Source: Pseudomonadota bacterium
GTDB lineage: Bacteria > Pseudomonadota > Gammaproteobacteria > Steroidobacterales > Steroidobacteraceae
Length of the DNA stretch: 7,810 nt
Assembly (NCBI GenBank): GCA_028067895.1
Contig: JAPTUI010000338.1
Span: forward strand, 1 to 7,810
Direction: 5' to 3'
Below, in pieces: positions 1 through 5,848 of this stretch. The position numbers and the translations under genes were made by a program. The notes under the pieces were generated by a model. The model searched no databases and was not told the DNA's origin. It saw only the letters and a list, made by a program, of their open reading frames with translations. The stretch's first letter is position 1; each line of letters begins with the position of its first letter.

Positions 1-234
1 GCGCCGAGCTTCGCCTTCGTTGCCGAACCACAGACCAACGGCGTTGCCGAGCGCTTCAATCGGACCCTCAAGGAGCAGGCCATTCACGGCCGCGCCTTCA
101 GGAACGTCGAGGCAGTGCGCGCCGCTATCACCGCGTTCAGGGACCGCTACAATCGCCATTGGCGTCTCGAAAAACTGGGCTTCATGTCACCCCTCGAAGC
201 CCGTCAGGCTTATGCTATGCGAAAGGCTGCCTGA
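1..234 (+). CDS. IS3-like transposase (DDE integrase), C-terminal fragment
   Basis: This frame is open from the first base to TGA at 232-234, giving the last 77 residues of an rve-type (retroviral integrase fold) transposase whose start lies outside the window. The visible part begins at a stretch reading EPQTNGVAERFNRTLKEQ. The Glu in GVAERF (residue 17 of the visible part) fits the final acidic residue of the DDE triad, and the following FNRTLKEQ matches the usual helix after it. The end, with NVEAVRAAITAFRDRYN and then GFMSPLEAR, is the typical tail of IS3-family OrfB proteins. The protein would catalyse strand transfer during transposition. It ends naturally, not by truncation, about 37 bases before the probable element end. 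Whether the 5' part is intact cannot be seen. The family call is firm; the IS subgroup is not determined. Confidence 0.85.
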   Translation, partial: APSFAFVAEPQTNGVAERFNRTLKEQAIHGRAFRNVEAVRAAITAFRDRYNRHWRLEKLGFMSPLEARQAYAMRKAA

Positions 235-240
235 GTTGCA

Positions 241-271
241 AAACAGTGTCCAATCAATCCGGGCCGGTACA
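241..271. repeat. Candidate right terminal inverted repeat of the IS
   Basis: About 31 bases after the transposase stop run from AAACAGTGTCC to GGCCGGTACA. Read from the other strand this begins TGTACCGGCCC, the TG start expected of an IS3-type terminus. The matching left repeat is not in the window, so this rests on position and the terminal CA alone. Confidence 0.45.
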
Positions 272-284
272 ATGATAATGTACC
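266..284. repeat. Small dyad GGTACA-N7-TGTACC at the IS junction
   Basis: GGTACA (266-271) is followed by seven bases and its exact reverse complement TGTACC (279-284). The left arm is the last six bases of the presumed IS terminus and the right arm is outside it. It could be a weak hairpin, a regulator-binding dyad, a chance match, or a trace of the IS inserting beside a sequence like its own tip. The arms are too short to favour one reading. Confidence 0.35.
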
Positions 285-304
285 TGAAACATTTATGATC
301 TCAT
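274..304 (+). repeat. Two-part direct repeat, copy A
   Basis: GATAATGTA (274-282), a 13-base spacer and TGATCTCAT (296-304). The same two nine-base blocks recur in the same order at 4137-4164 with a 10-base spacer. Copy A lies just past the IS end and 32 bases before the hsdM remnant. It may be a recombination trace or chance. Confidence 0.4.
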
Positions 305-336
305 TCCTCCTCACGCCGTGAATCCAAAGGGGATCT

Positions 337-654
337 ATGGCGCGCAGCAAGGGGAAACCCCAAAAGAATAACAACGGCGCCACCGTAGGCTACGAAGCCG
401 ATCTGTGGCGCATGGCCGACGCGCTGCGCGGCAGCATGGACGCCACCGAGTATAAGCATGCGGTCTTGGGCCTCATCTTCCTCAAGTACATCTCCGACGT
501 CGAGGAAAAGCACGCGGCGCTGGAGGCCGAACGCGCGCAGGGCGCCGATCCCGAGGACCCGGACGAATACCGCGGGCACAATATTTTCTGGGTGCCGCCC
601 GCCGGCGTAAGAGGCAACCACCCAGCGCGGCTTACCCCTGGAATGACGAGATGA
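337..654 (+). pseudogene. Truncated hsdM, N-terminal fragment (first methyltransferase gene)
   Basis: The first ~89 residues are the recognisable start of a Type I HsdM methyltransferase subunit: a basic leader, then GYEADLWRMADALRGSMDA, EYKHAVLGLIFLKYISD, and DPEDPDEYRGHNIFWVPP. This is the HsdM_N four-helix region. In complete HsdM proteins the next segment continues with a Trp-rich stretch and then the AdoMet-binding domain. Here the homology stops near base 603 and about 16 unrelated codons follow to a TGA at 652-654. No catalytic motif is present, so it cannot methylate DNA. The start has a good Shine-Dalgarno. The stop overlaps the start of the next hsdM as ATGA, so the fragment may still be translated and couple ribosomes into it. 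Its N-terminus is clearly unlike that of the downstream hsdM, so it is a remnant of another system and not a duplicate. Confidence 0.8.
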
Positions 655-2774
655 ACACCGAGACTCATTCCCGGCTTGCGAGCTTCGTTTGGAGCATCTG
701 CAATCTGCTCCGCGGGCCGTACAAGCGCAACGAATACCGCAAGGTGATTTTGCCGCTCACGGTGCTGCGGCGTTTCGACTGCCTGCTAGCGCCGACCAAG
801 GCGCGGGTGCTTGCAGAGTACCCAAAGATCGAACGCAAGCCCGAAACGGTGGTCCGCAGCCTCCTCGAAAAGATCACCGGCCGGCCGTTTTACAACCTGT
901 CCAAGCTAGATTTGCCCAGGCTACTCGACGATCCGAACCACCTAGCGCCTAATCTCAACGCCTACATCAACGGCTTCTCGAAAAACGTGCGCGAGATCAT
1001 GGAGCGCTTCGCCTTCGACCAGCAGATCGCAAAGATGGCGGAAAAGAACCTGCTCTACGAGGTGCTCAAGAAGTTCGCCGCGATCGATCTCTCGCCCGAG
1101 CGGGTGGATAACGTGCAGATGGGCTATGTCTTCGAGGAGCTGATCCGGATCGGCGCGGAGCAGTCGAACGAGGAGGCCGGCGAGCACTTCACGCCGCGCG
1201 AGGTGATCAAGCTGATGGTGAATCTGCTGCTCTCGCCGGAGCGGGACCTACGCAAGAGTCACGTAGTCAAGACGATCTACGACCCGGCCTGCGGCACGGG
1301 CGGGATGCTGTCGGTGGCCGAGCAATACATCCGCGCGCTCAATGCCGAGGTCAATCCCCACCTCTTCGGCCAGGACTGGAACGACGAGTCCTGGGCGGTG
1401 TGCAAGTCGGACATGCTCATCAAGGGCGAAAACGCCGACAACATCGTGCTTGGGGACTCGTTCACCCAGGATGACTTCAAGGACCACACGTTCGACTACA
1501 TGCTCGCCAATCCACCCTTTGGCGTGGAATGGAAGCAACAGCAGAAGTTCATCGAGCGCGAGGCCGAAACGCTCGGTTACAAAGGCCGCTTCGGCGCAGG
1601 GTTACCGCGCATCAACGACGGCTCGCTGCTCTTCCTGCAACACATGCTCTCGAAGATGCGCGCGCCCCAGGACGGCGGCAGCCGCATCGGCATCGTCTTC
1701 AACGGCTCGCCGCTCTTCACCGGCGACGCCGGCAGCAGCGAAAGCAACATCCGCCAGTGGATCATCGAGAACGACTGGCTGGAAGCGATCATCGCCCTGC
1801 CGGACCAGCTCTTCTACAACACCAGTATCGCCACGTATCTCTGGATGCTCACCAACCGCAAGGAGCCGCGGCGCAAGGGCAAGATCCAGCTCATCGACGC
1901 GCGGCGCTTCTTCGTGAAGATGCCGAAGAGTCTCGGCAACAAGCGCAACAAGATCGGCGATCCCGCCGACCGGCCGAGCGAGCCAGACCAAATCGGCGAC
2001 ATCACCCGCCTGTTCGGCAACTTCCAGGACAGGGAAACGCGAACGTTTACCGAGGAAGACCCAATCACCAAGCAGCCGGTCGGGAAGGTTCGGATAGTGA
2101 GCAAGGTGTTCGACAACCGCGATTTCGGCTTTCACAAGATCACGGTGGAGCGCCCGCTGCGGCTCAATTTCCAGACGACGGCGGAGTGGATCGCGCGGCT
2201 GGAAACCGAGCGGGGATTCATCAACCTCGCCACCAGCAGCAAGAAGAACGAGAAAGCCCGGCTCGAAGAAATCGAAGCCGGCCAGCGCCGGCAGGACGAG
2301 ATTCGGAAGTTCCTTGCCCGGTTCGCTGAGATGCACGGTGCAACGCTTTACAAAGACCGAGAAGTTTTCCTCACCGCCCTGCGCGAAGTTGCTCGTGCAG
2401 CCAGCGTGCGGCTTTCCGCTTCCGAACTCAAGGCCGTGCTCTCTGCGCTCGGCGAACGCGACGAAACCGCCGAGATCTGCCGCGACCGTAACGGTAATCC
2501 CGAGCCCGACCCGGAACTGCGCGACATGGAGACCGTCCCACTCAAGGAGAGCATCGCCGAATACTTCAAGCGCGAAGTGCTGCCCCACGTCCCCGATGCC
2601 TGGATCGACGAGAGCAAGACCAAGATCGGTTACGAAATCCCCTTCAACCGGCATTTCTATGTGTATGAACCACCGCGTCCGCTGGAGGTAATCGAAGCCG
2701 ACATCAAGACGCTGGAGCGGGAGATCATGGGCCTGCTCGCCGAGGTGACTGGCAGCAATGAGGTGCCCCGATGA
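651..2774 (+). CDS. hsdM: Type I restriction-modification methyltransferase subunit HsdM
   Basis: This encodes a 707-residue N6-adenine DNA methyltransferase subunit that works with HsdS to methylate the recognition site and with HsdR to cut unmodified DNA. The HsdM_N helical region covers about residues 5-145 (LLRGPYKRNEYRKVILPLTVLRR). EHFTPREVIKLMV at 178-190 is the usual entry to the catalytic domain. Motif I, DPACGTGG, is at 211-218 and binds S-adenosylmethionine. Motif IV, NPPF, is at 287-290 and is the adenine-N6 catalytic loop. All expected catalytic elements are present. The C-terminal ~200 residues are charged and mostly helical, as in the longer (~700 residue) HsdM subfamily. The ATG at 651 is favoured because the HsdM_N homology begins within ten residues of it; its own ribosome site is weak, and the upstream remnant's stop overlaps it, so coupling is likely. 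It overlaps the next gene by ATGA. Confidence 0.95.
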   Translation: MNTETHSRLASFVWSICNLLRGPYKRNEYRKVILPLTVLRRFDCLLAPTKARVLAEYPKIERKPETVVRSLLEKITGRPFYNLSKLDLPRLLDDPNHLAPNLNAYINGFSKNVREIMERFAFDQQIAKMAEKNLLYEVLKKFAAIDLSPERVDNVQMGYVFEELIRIGAEQSNEEAGEHFTPREVIKLMVNLLLSPERDLRKSHVVKTIYDPACGTGGMLSVAEQYIRALNAEVNPHLFGQDWNDESWAVCKSDMLIKGENADNIVLGDSFTQDDFKDHTFDYMLANPPFGVEWKQQQKFIEREAETLGYKGRFGAGLPRINDGSLLFLQHMLSKMRAPQDGGSRIGIVFNGSPLFTGDAGSSESNIRQWIIENDWLEAIIALPDQLFYNTSIATYLWMLTNRKEPRRKGKIQLIDARRFFVKMPKSLGNKRNKIGDPADRPSEPDQIGDITRLFGNFQDRETRTFTEEDPITKQPVGKVRIVSKVFDNRDFGFHKITVERPLRLNFQTTAEWIARLETERGFINLATSSKKNEKARLEEIEAGQRRQDEIRKFLARFAEMHGATLYKDREVFLTALREVARAASVRLSASELKAVLSALGERDETAEICRDRNGNPEPDPELRDMETVPLKESIAEYFKREVLPHVPDAWIDESKTKIGYEIPFNRHFYVYEPPRPLEVIEADIKTLEREIMGLLAEVTGSNEVPR

Positions 2775-4141
2775 GCACGCTGAGCCGCCCGCCCCGCGAA
2801 ATCGACGGCAAGGACAAGACAGTCCGCGAATTGCTCGCGGGCCGCAAGTATTCGATCGACTACTACCAGCGCGAGTACAAGTGGCAGCAGAAGCAGGTCG
2901 CCGAGCTGATCGACGATCTCGCCGCCAAGTTCCTGGAGAGCCACGAGGAAGGCAACGAGCGTAGCGCCGTGTCCGAGTACGGCCACTACTTCTTGGGTTC
3001 CATCATTATCAGCGACAAGGATGGCCAGAAGTTCATCATCGACGGCCAGCAACGCCTCACCACGCTTACGTTGCTGCTCATCTTTCTCCGGCACCGGCTC
3101 GAAGACTCCGAGCAGAAAGCGCAGCTCGCCGAGCTGATCTTCTCGCAAAAGTACGGCAAACGATCCTTCAATCTCGACATCTCGGAGCGCACGCCTTGTA
3201 TGGAAGCCCTTTACGACGGCAAGGAGTTTTCCGACGCGGGCGCCTCCGACTCCGTGTTGAACATCCTTGCGCGCTATGCCGACATAGCGGAACAGTTCCC
3301 GGAGGAGTTGGCCGACAAGGCGCTGCCCTATTTCGTCGATTGGCTGATCGAAAACGTCCACTTGATCGAAATCACTGCCTACAAGGAGAAGCGGGCCGCG
3401 CTGATTACGCGTGCGATCACCAAGGGTCTGCCGCCCGACGACGCCGCGGCCTGCGGTCTTGACCCGCACCCCAAGATGAAACCCTCCGGCATCGACTGGC
3501 TCGGCGACGTGCCGGAGCATTGGGAGGTGAAGCGCGGGCGCTTCTGCATGGACGTCAATCCCCGTTCGAGACGACTTCGGGCACTCAGTCCCGAGGATGA
3601 GGTGTCCTTCGTACCGATGGAGGCAGTGGGCGAGTATGGGAGCTTAGCTCTCGAACAGACCCGCGCGATTACCGACATTGGCTCGGGCTATACCGAATTT
3701 GACGACGGCGATATTGTCGTGGCTAAGATCACGCCCTGCTTCGAGAATGGTAAGGGGGCACTGGCAGAAGGGCTGACGAACGGTGCTGCCTTCGGAACAA
3801 CCGAACTTCACATTCTCCGCGCTGCTGCGACCCTTGAACGGCGTTTCTTGTTCTACTTTACCATCTCCAGACTATTTCGGAGTGCTGGGGAAGGCGAGAT
3901 GTACGGCGCCGGCGGGCAGAAGCGTGTACCGACCGAGTTCTGCGAGAACGTCCGCGTTCCGCTCCCCCCAATGGATTACCAACGCGCCATCGCCGACTTC
4001 CTCGACCGCGAGACGGGGAAGATCGACGCGCTGATCGCCAAAGTCGAAACCGCCATCGAGCGCTTGCAGGAGTACCGCACGGCGTTGATCACCGCGGCCG
4101 TGACCGGAAAGATCGACATCCGCGGGTGGATCCCCCGATAA
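2771..4141 (+). CDS. Chimeric DUF262-HsdS protein: GmrSD-type N-domain fused to half a Type I specificity subunit
   Basis: This is a 456-residue fusion. Residues ~13-204 are a DUF262 (GmrSD N-terminal, ParB/Srx-like fold) domain: YYQREYKWQQKQVAELIDDL at 31-50, HYFLGSIII at 72-80, and the hallmark DGQQR at 91-95. In GmrSD and SspE this module binds or hydrolyses nucleotides. A normal DUF262 protein would continue past LIEITAY (198-204) into an FETMNDRG-type segment, but here the text switches at residue 205 to EKRAALITRAITKGL, the central conserved region of HsdS. GIDWLGDVPEHWEV (240-253) then opens a single target recognition domain (~240-400), followed by the C-terminal helix LDRETGKIDALIAKVETAIE (411-430) and EYRTALITAAVTGKI. 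HsdS normally has two such recognition domains; TRD1 and most of the first spacer helix are missing. It occupies the hsdS place in the operon and is translationally coupled to hsdM by ATGA. No frameshift is needed to join the parts. Whether it still gives sequence specificity is unknown. Confidence 0.88.
   Translation: MSTLSRPPREIDGKDKTVRELLAGRKYSIDYYQREYKWQQKQVAELIDDLAAKFLESHEEGNERSAVSEYGHYFLGSIIISDKDGQKFIIDGQQRLTTLTLLLIFLRHRLEDSEQKAQLAELIFSQKYGKRSFNLDISERTPCMEALYDGKEFSDAGASDSVLNILARYADIAEQFPEELADKALPYFVDWLIENVHLIEITAYKEKRAALITRAITKGLPPDDAAACGLDPHPKMKPSGIDWLGDVPEHWEVKRGRFCMDVNPRSRRLRALSPEDEVSFVPMEAVGEYGSLALEQTRAITDIGSGYTEFDDGDIVVAKITPCFENGKGALAEGLTNGAAFGTTELHILRAAATLERRFLFYFTISRLFRSAGEGEMYGAGGQKRVPTEFCENVRVPLPPMDYQRAIADFLDRETGKIDALIAKVETAIERLQEYRTALITAAVTGKIDIRGWIPR
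3386..3430 (+). repeat. HsdS conserved-region repeat, copy 1 (at the fusion point)
   Basis: This codes for EKRAALITRAITKGL and matches copy 2 at 4070-4114 (EYRTALITAAVTGKI) in nine of the first thirteen residues when read as protein. Such paired conserved segments follow the spacer helices of HsdS and give it pseudo-twofold symmetry for docking two HsdM subunits. Here copy 1 starts two codons after the DUF262 part ends, with almost none of its preceding long helix, so the dimerising coil that normally pairs with the C-terminal helix is absent. Confidence 0.65.
4070..4114 (+). repeat. HsdS conserved-region repeat, copy 2 (C-terminal)
   Basis: This codes for EYRTALITAAVTGKI at residues 434-448, the C-terminal conserved segment of HsdS. 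It is preceded by an intact long helix, unlike copy 1 at 3386-3430. The similarity is clear in protein but diluted by synonymous changes in DNA. Confidence 0.65.
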
Positions 4142-4164
4142 TGTAGGCGAACAAGTGATCTCAT
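4137..4164 (+). repeat. Two-part direct repeat, copy B
   Basis: GATAATGTA (4137-4145), a 10-base spacer and TGATCTCAT (4156-4164). It overlaps the stop codon of the DUF262-HsdS gene and fills most of the 34-base gap before the ImmA/IrrE gene. It pairs with copy A at 274-304. Confidence 0.4.
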
Positions 4165-4175
4165 CCTGACAGGCC

Positions 4176-5330
4176 ATGGCCGAACAAAGCCTCAACGTCA
4201 ACCCCGAACTGATCCGCTGGGCGATCGAACGCTCCGGCAGGAGCGTGGATGCGCTCGCGCGCTACCTGCCGCGCATCGAGGAGTGGGAGTCGGGCGAAGC
4301 GCAGCCGACCCTGAGACAGCTCGAAACGCTGGCCAAGAAGACCTGGACCCCGATCGGCTATTTCTTTCTTCCGGCGCCCCCTGAGGAGAGGTTGCCCGTT
4401 CCAGACTTCCGGACCGCGAGGGACGAACCGATTCGCCGCCCGAGCCCGAATCTGATCGACACGCTGCATACCATGCAGCGCCGGCAAAGCTGGATGCGCG
4501 ATTACCTCATCGAGATGGACCACGAGCGCCTTTCGTTCATTGGGTCCGCAAAGCCCGGCGACAAGGTCGAATCCGTGGCGAAAAACATTCGTCGGACTTT
4601 GGGCATGAGCGATGGATGGGCAGGCCGAATCGCGACATGGACTTTGGCGCTTGGCGCCTTGCGCGAGGCCGCCGAAGCGGCAGGCATCTTTGTCGTGATC
4701 AACGGTGTCGTCGGCAACGACACGCATCGCAAGCTCGATCCTGCGGAGTTCAGAGGTTTCGTGCTGGCCGATGAATACGCGCCCATTGTCTTTATAAACG
4801 GTGCGGACGCGCGCTCGGCGCAAATGTTCACTCTCGCTCATGAACTGGCGCACTTTTGGATCGGCGAAGGTGGCATCTTCGATTTGCCGGACTTGCAGGC
4901 TGACGGCGACCGTCGAGAAGTCTTCTGCAATCGGGTGGCGGCGGAGTTTCTCGTTCCTGAAGTGGAGTTGAACGCCTTCTGGCGAGAGGCGAGGCATCAG
5001 CCGGAGCCTTTCCAGGCCATTGCCCGCAAATTCAAGGTAAGCCCGATCGTCGCGGCGCGCCGTGCGCTGGATCTCGATCTGATCGCGCGTGATCAGTTTT
5101 TCGACTTCTATCGGGCCTACCAGGCCGACGAGCGCCGACAGGCCGCCCGCTCTAAAGGCGGTGGCGACTTCTACAACAACCAAAACGTGCGTGTAGGCAA
5201 GCGGTTCGTGCGCGCTGTGGCACTTGCCGCTAAGGAAGGGCGCCTGCTCTATCGGGAGGCGTACAGCCTCACCGGCCTGCAGGGGGCGACCTTCGACAAG
5301 TACGCAAAAGCCTTGGGGATCAATCTCTGA
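4176..5330 (+). CDS. HTH plus ImmA/IrrE-family zinc metallopeptidase
   Basis: This 384-residue protein has an Xre-like N-terminal domain (about 8-62), with the characteristic segment WESGEAQPTLRQLETLAKK at 37-55 followed by TPIGYFFLPAPPEE. A COG2856/ImmA-IrrE peptidase domain follows at about 165-300. The zinc-binding HExxH is HELAH at 222-226, inside TLAHELAHFWIG. REVFCNRVAAEFLVP at 247-261 carries the conserved downstream Glu positions. The C-terminal ~80 residues are helical and unassigned. Known relatives (ImmA, IrrE) cleave repressors to switch on mobile elements or stress genes, and many sit next to toxin genes. Here the next gene is a PIN-like protein one base away, so regulation of, or an antitoxin role toward, that protein is the natural inference. 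Its target could also be the RM operon. The start has only a weak ribosome site, but family N-termini begin similarly. Confidence 0.9.
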   Translation: MAEQSLNVNPELIRWAIERSGRSVDALARYLPRIEEWESGEAQPTLRQLETLAKKTWTPIGYFFLPAPPEERLPVPDFRTARDEPIRRPSPNLIDTLHTMQRRQSWMRDYLIEMDHERLSFIGSAKPGDKVESVAKNIRRTLGMSDGWAGRIATWTLALGALREAAEAAGIFVVINGVVGNDTHRKLDPAEFRGFVLADEYAPIVFINGADARSAQMFTLAHELAHFWIGEGGIFDLPDLQADGDRREVFCNRVAAEFLVPEVELNAFWREARHQPEPFQAIARKFKVSPIVAARRALDLDLIARDQFFDFYRAYQADERRQAARSKGGGDFYNNQNVRVGKRFVRAVALAAKEGRLLYREAYSLTGLQGATFDKYAKALGINL

Positions 5331-5331
5331 G

Positions 5332-5847
5332 ATGGTGCGGCGCGTTCGCTATCTCGTCGACGCGAGCGTGCTGATGCAAGCGCACCGCCGCTACTACCGG
5401 TTCGGCGTTTGCCCGGGCTTCTGGGATTGCCTCGCACGGCACCACAAGCAGGGCCGCGTGTCGAGCATCGACCGGGTCCGAAAGGAGGTCGAGCAAGGAG
5501 GAAAAGACGAGTTGCGACAATGGACGAAGACCGCGTGTCCCGCCACCTTCTTCGAAGCGACGACCGGCCGGAACATTGGGGATGGTTATGGCAGGGTCAT
5601 TTCCTGGGCGGGATCGCAGGGCCGATACAGACAGGAAGCTCTGGCCGAGTTCGCGACAGTCGCGGACGGCTGGCTAGTTGCGTACGCCAAGGAACACGGT
5701 CTGACGGTCGTTACACAGGAAGTCTCGGCGCCGGAGTCGAAGAAGGAAGTGAAGATCCCTGACGTTTGCAACGCATTCAAGGTGCCTTGCATCGATACCT
5801 TCGAGATGCTTGAGAGCCTCGGCGTCCAGTTCACCTGGAAACCCTGA
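5332..5847 (+). CDS. DUF4411 PIN-like domain protein, putative toxin of a TA-like pair
   Basis: This is a 171-residue protein. RYLVDASVLMQAHRRYYRF at 6-24 is the typical DUF4411 opening, with Asp10 as the first acidic residue expected of a PIN nuclease fold. RVSSIDRVRKEVEQG at 42-56 supplies the second (Glu52). ADGWLVAYAKEHGLTVVTQE at 111-130 holds Asp112 and the central strand, and KIPDVCNAF at 141-149 gives a further Asp144. PIN domains are Mg-dependent RNases and many are toxins; activity has not been shown for this protein. The start at 5332 is chosen because it lies one base after the upstream stop and four codons before the first conserved strand. The same frame is open back to 5224, but that extension overlaps the coding end of the peptidase gene and looks nothing like the family. 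It is followed after one base by hsdR, so it is embedded in the RM operon. Confidence 0.85.
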   Translation: MVRRVRYLVDASVLMQAHRRYYRFGVCPGFWDCLARHHKQGRVSSIDRVRKEVEQGGKDELRQWTKTACPATFFEATTGRNIGDGYGRVISWAGSQGRYRQEALAEFATVADGWLVAYAKEHGLTVVTQEVSAPESKKEVKIPDVCNAFKVPCIDTFEMLESLGVQFTWKP

Positions 5848-5848
5848 T

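Larger units (their letters stand above)
1..271 (+). mobile_element. Right end of an IS3-family-like insertion sequence
   Basis: The transposase tail is followed by a short non-coding stretch ending in GGGCCGGTACA at 261-271. Known IS3-family elements end in CA-3' on the right and start with TG-5' on the left, and the terminal inverted repeat usually lies just after the orfB stop. The stretch from about 241 to 271 fits that pattern, so the boundary is placed after base 271. The left end is outside the window, so neither the repeat match nor a target-site duplication can be confirmed. The element sits directly upstream of a broken hsdM fragment, which suggests insertion into or next to a defence locus. 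Confidence 0.6.
235..336 (+). promoter_or_regulatory. Leader region before the hsd genes, possible promoter at the IS edge
   Basis: This 102-base non-coding stretch is less GC-rich than the genes around it and holds two overlapping candidates for a sigma-70 -10 box: TACAAT at 268-273 and GATAAT at 274-279. No convincing -35 box lies at 16-18 bases from either; TTGCAA at 236-241 is too far upstream. A good ribosome binding site, AAAGGGGA at 326-333, precedes the ATG at 337. If a promoter exists here it would drive the hsdM fragment and probably the whole downstream operon, because no other gap before hsdR exceeds 34 bases. This is a weak prediction. Confidence 0.3.

Noticed and set aside
20..298. 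A 92-codon + strand open frame at the window start
   Set aside because: It overlaps the transposase tail in another frame and has an Ala/Ser/Pro/Arg-rich composition typical of out-of-frame GC-rich DNA.
607..635. A short inverted repeat GTAAG/CTTAC just before the complete hsdM
   Set aside because: The arms are five bases with a 19-base loop, too weak to call a terminator or riboregulator.
1602..2654. A 350-codon open frame on the minus strand across hsdM
   Set aside because: It is a mirror of the GC-rich hsdM coding strand; the translation has no recognisable domain, and the + strand product has a full set of methyltransferase motifs.
337..2774. The hsdM remnant and hsdM as one gene broken by a frameshift near 600-654
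   Set aside because: The downstream gene has its own complete HsdM N-terminal region starting within ten residues of the ATG at 651, of a different subfamily, so joining the two would give two N-terminal domains.
2657..3520. A 287-codon minus-strand open frame opposite the DUF262 part
   Set aside because: The sense frame contains DGQQR and other DUF262 motifs; the antisense translation is low in recognisable structure.
4161..5183. A 340-codon minus-strand open frame opposite the ImmA/IrrE gene
   Set aside because: It is antisense to a gene with a clear HELAH zinc site and shows no family resemblance itself.
5224..5331. An upstream start for the DUF4411 protein at 5224
   Set aside because: The extra 36 residues overlap the conserved coding end of the peptidase gene in another frame and do not resemble DUF4411 N-termini, whereas the ATG at 5332 sits just before the first conserved strand.
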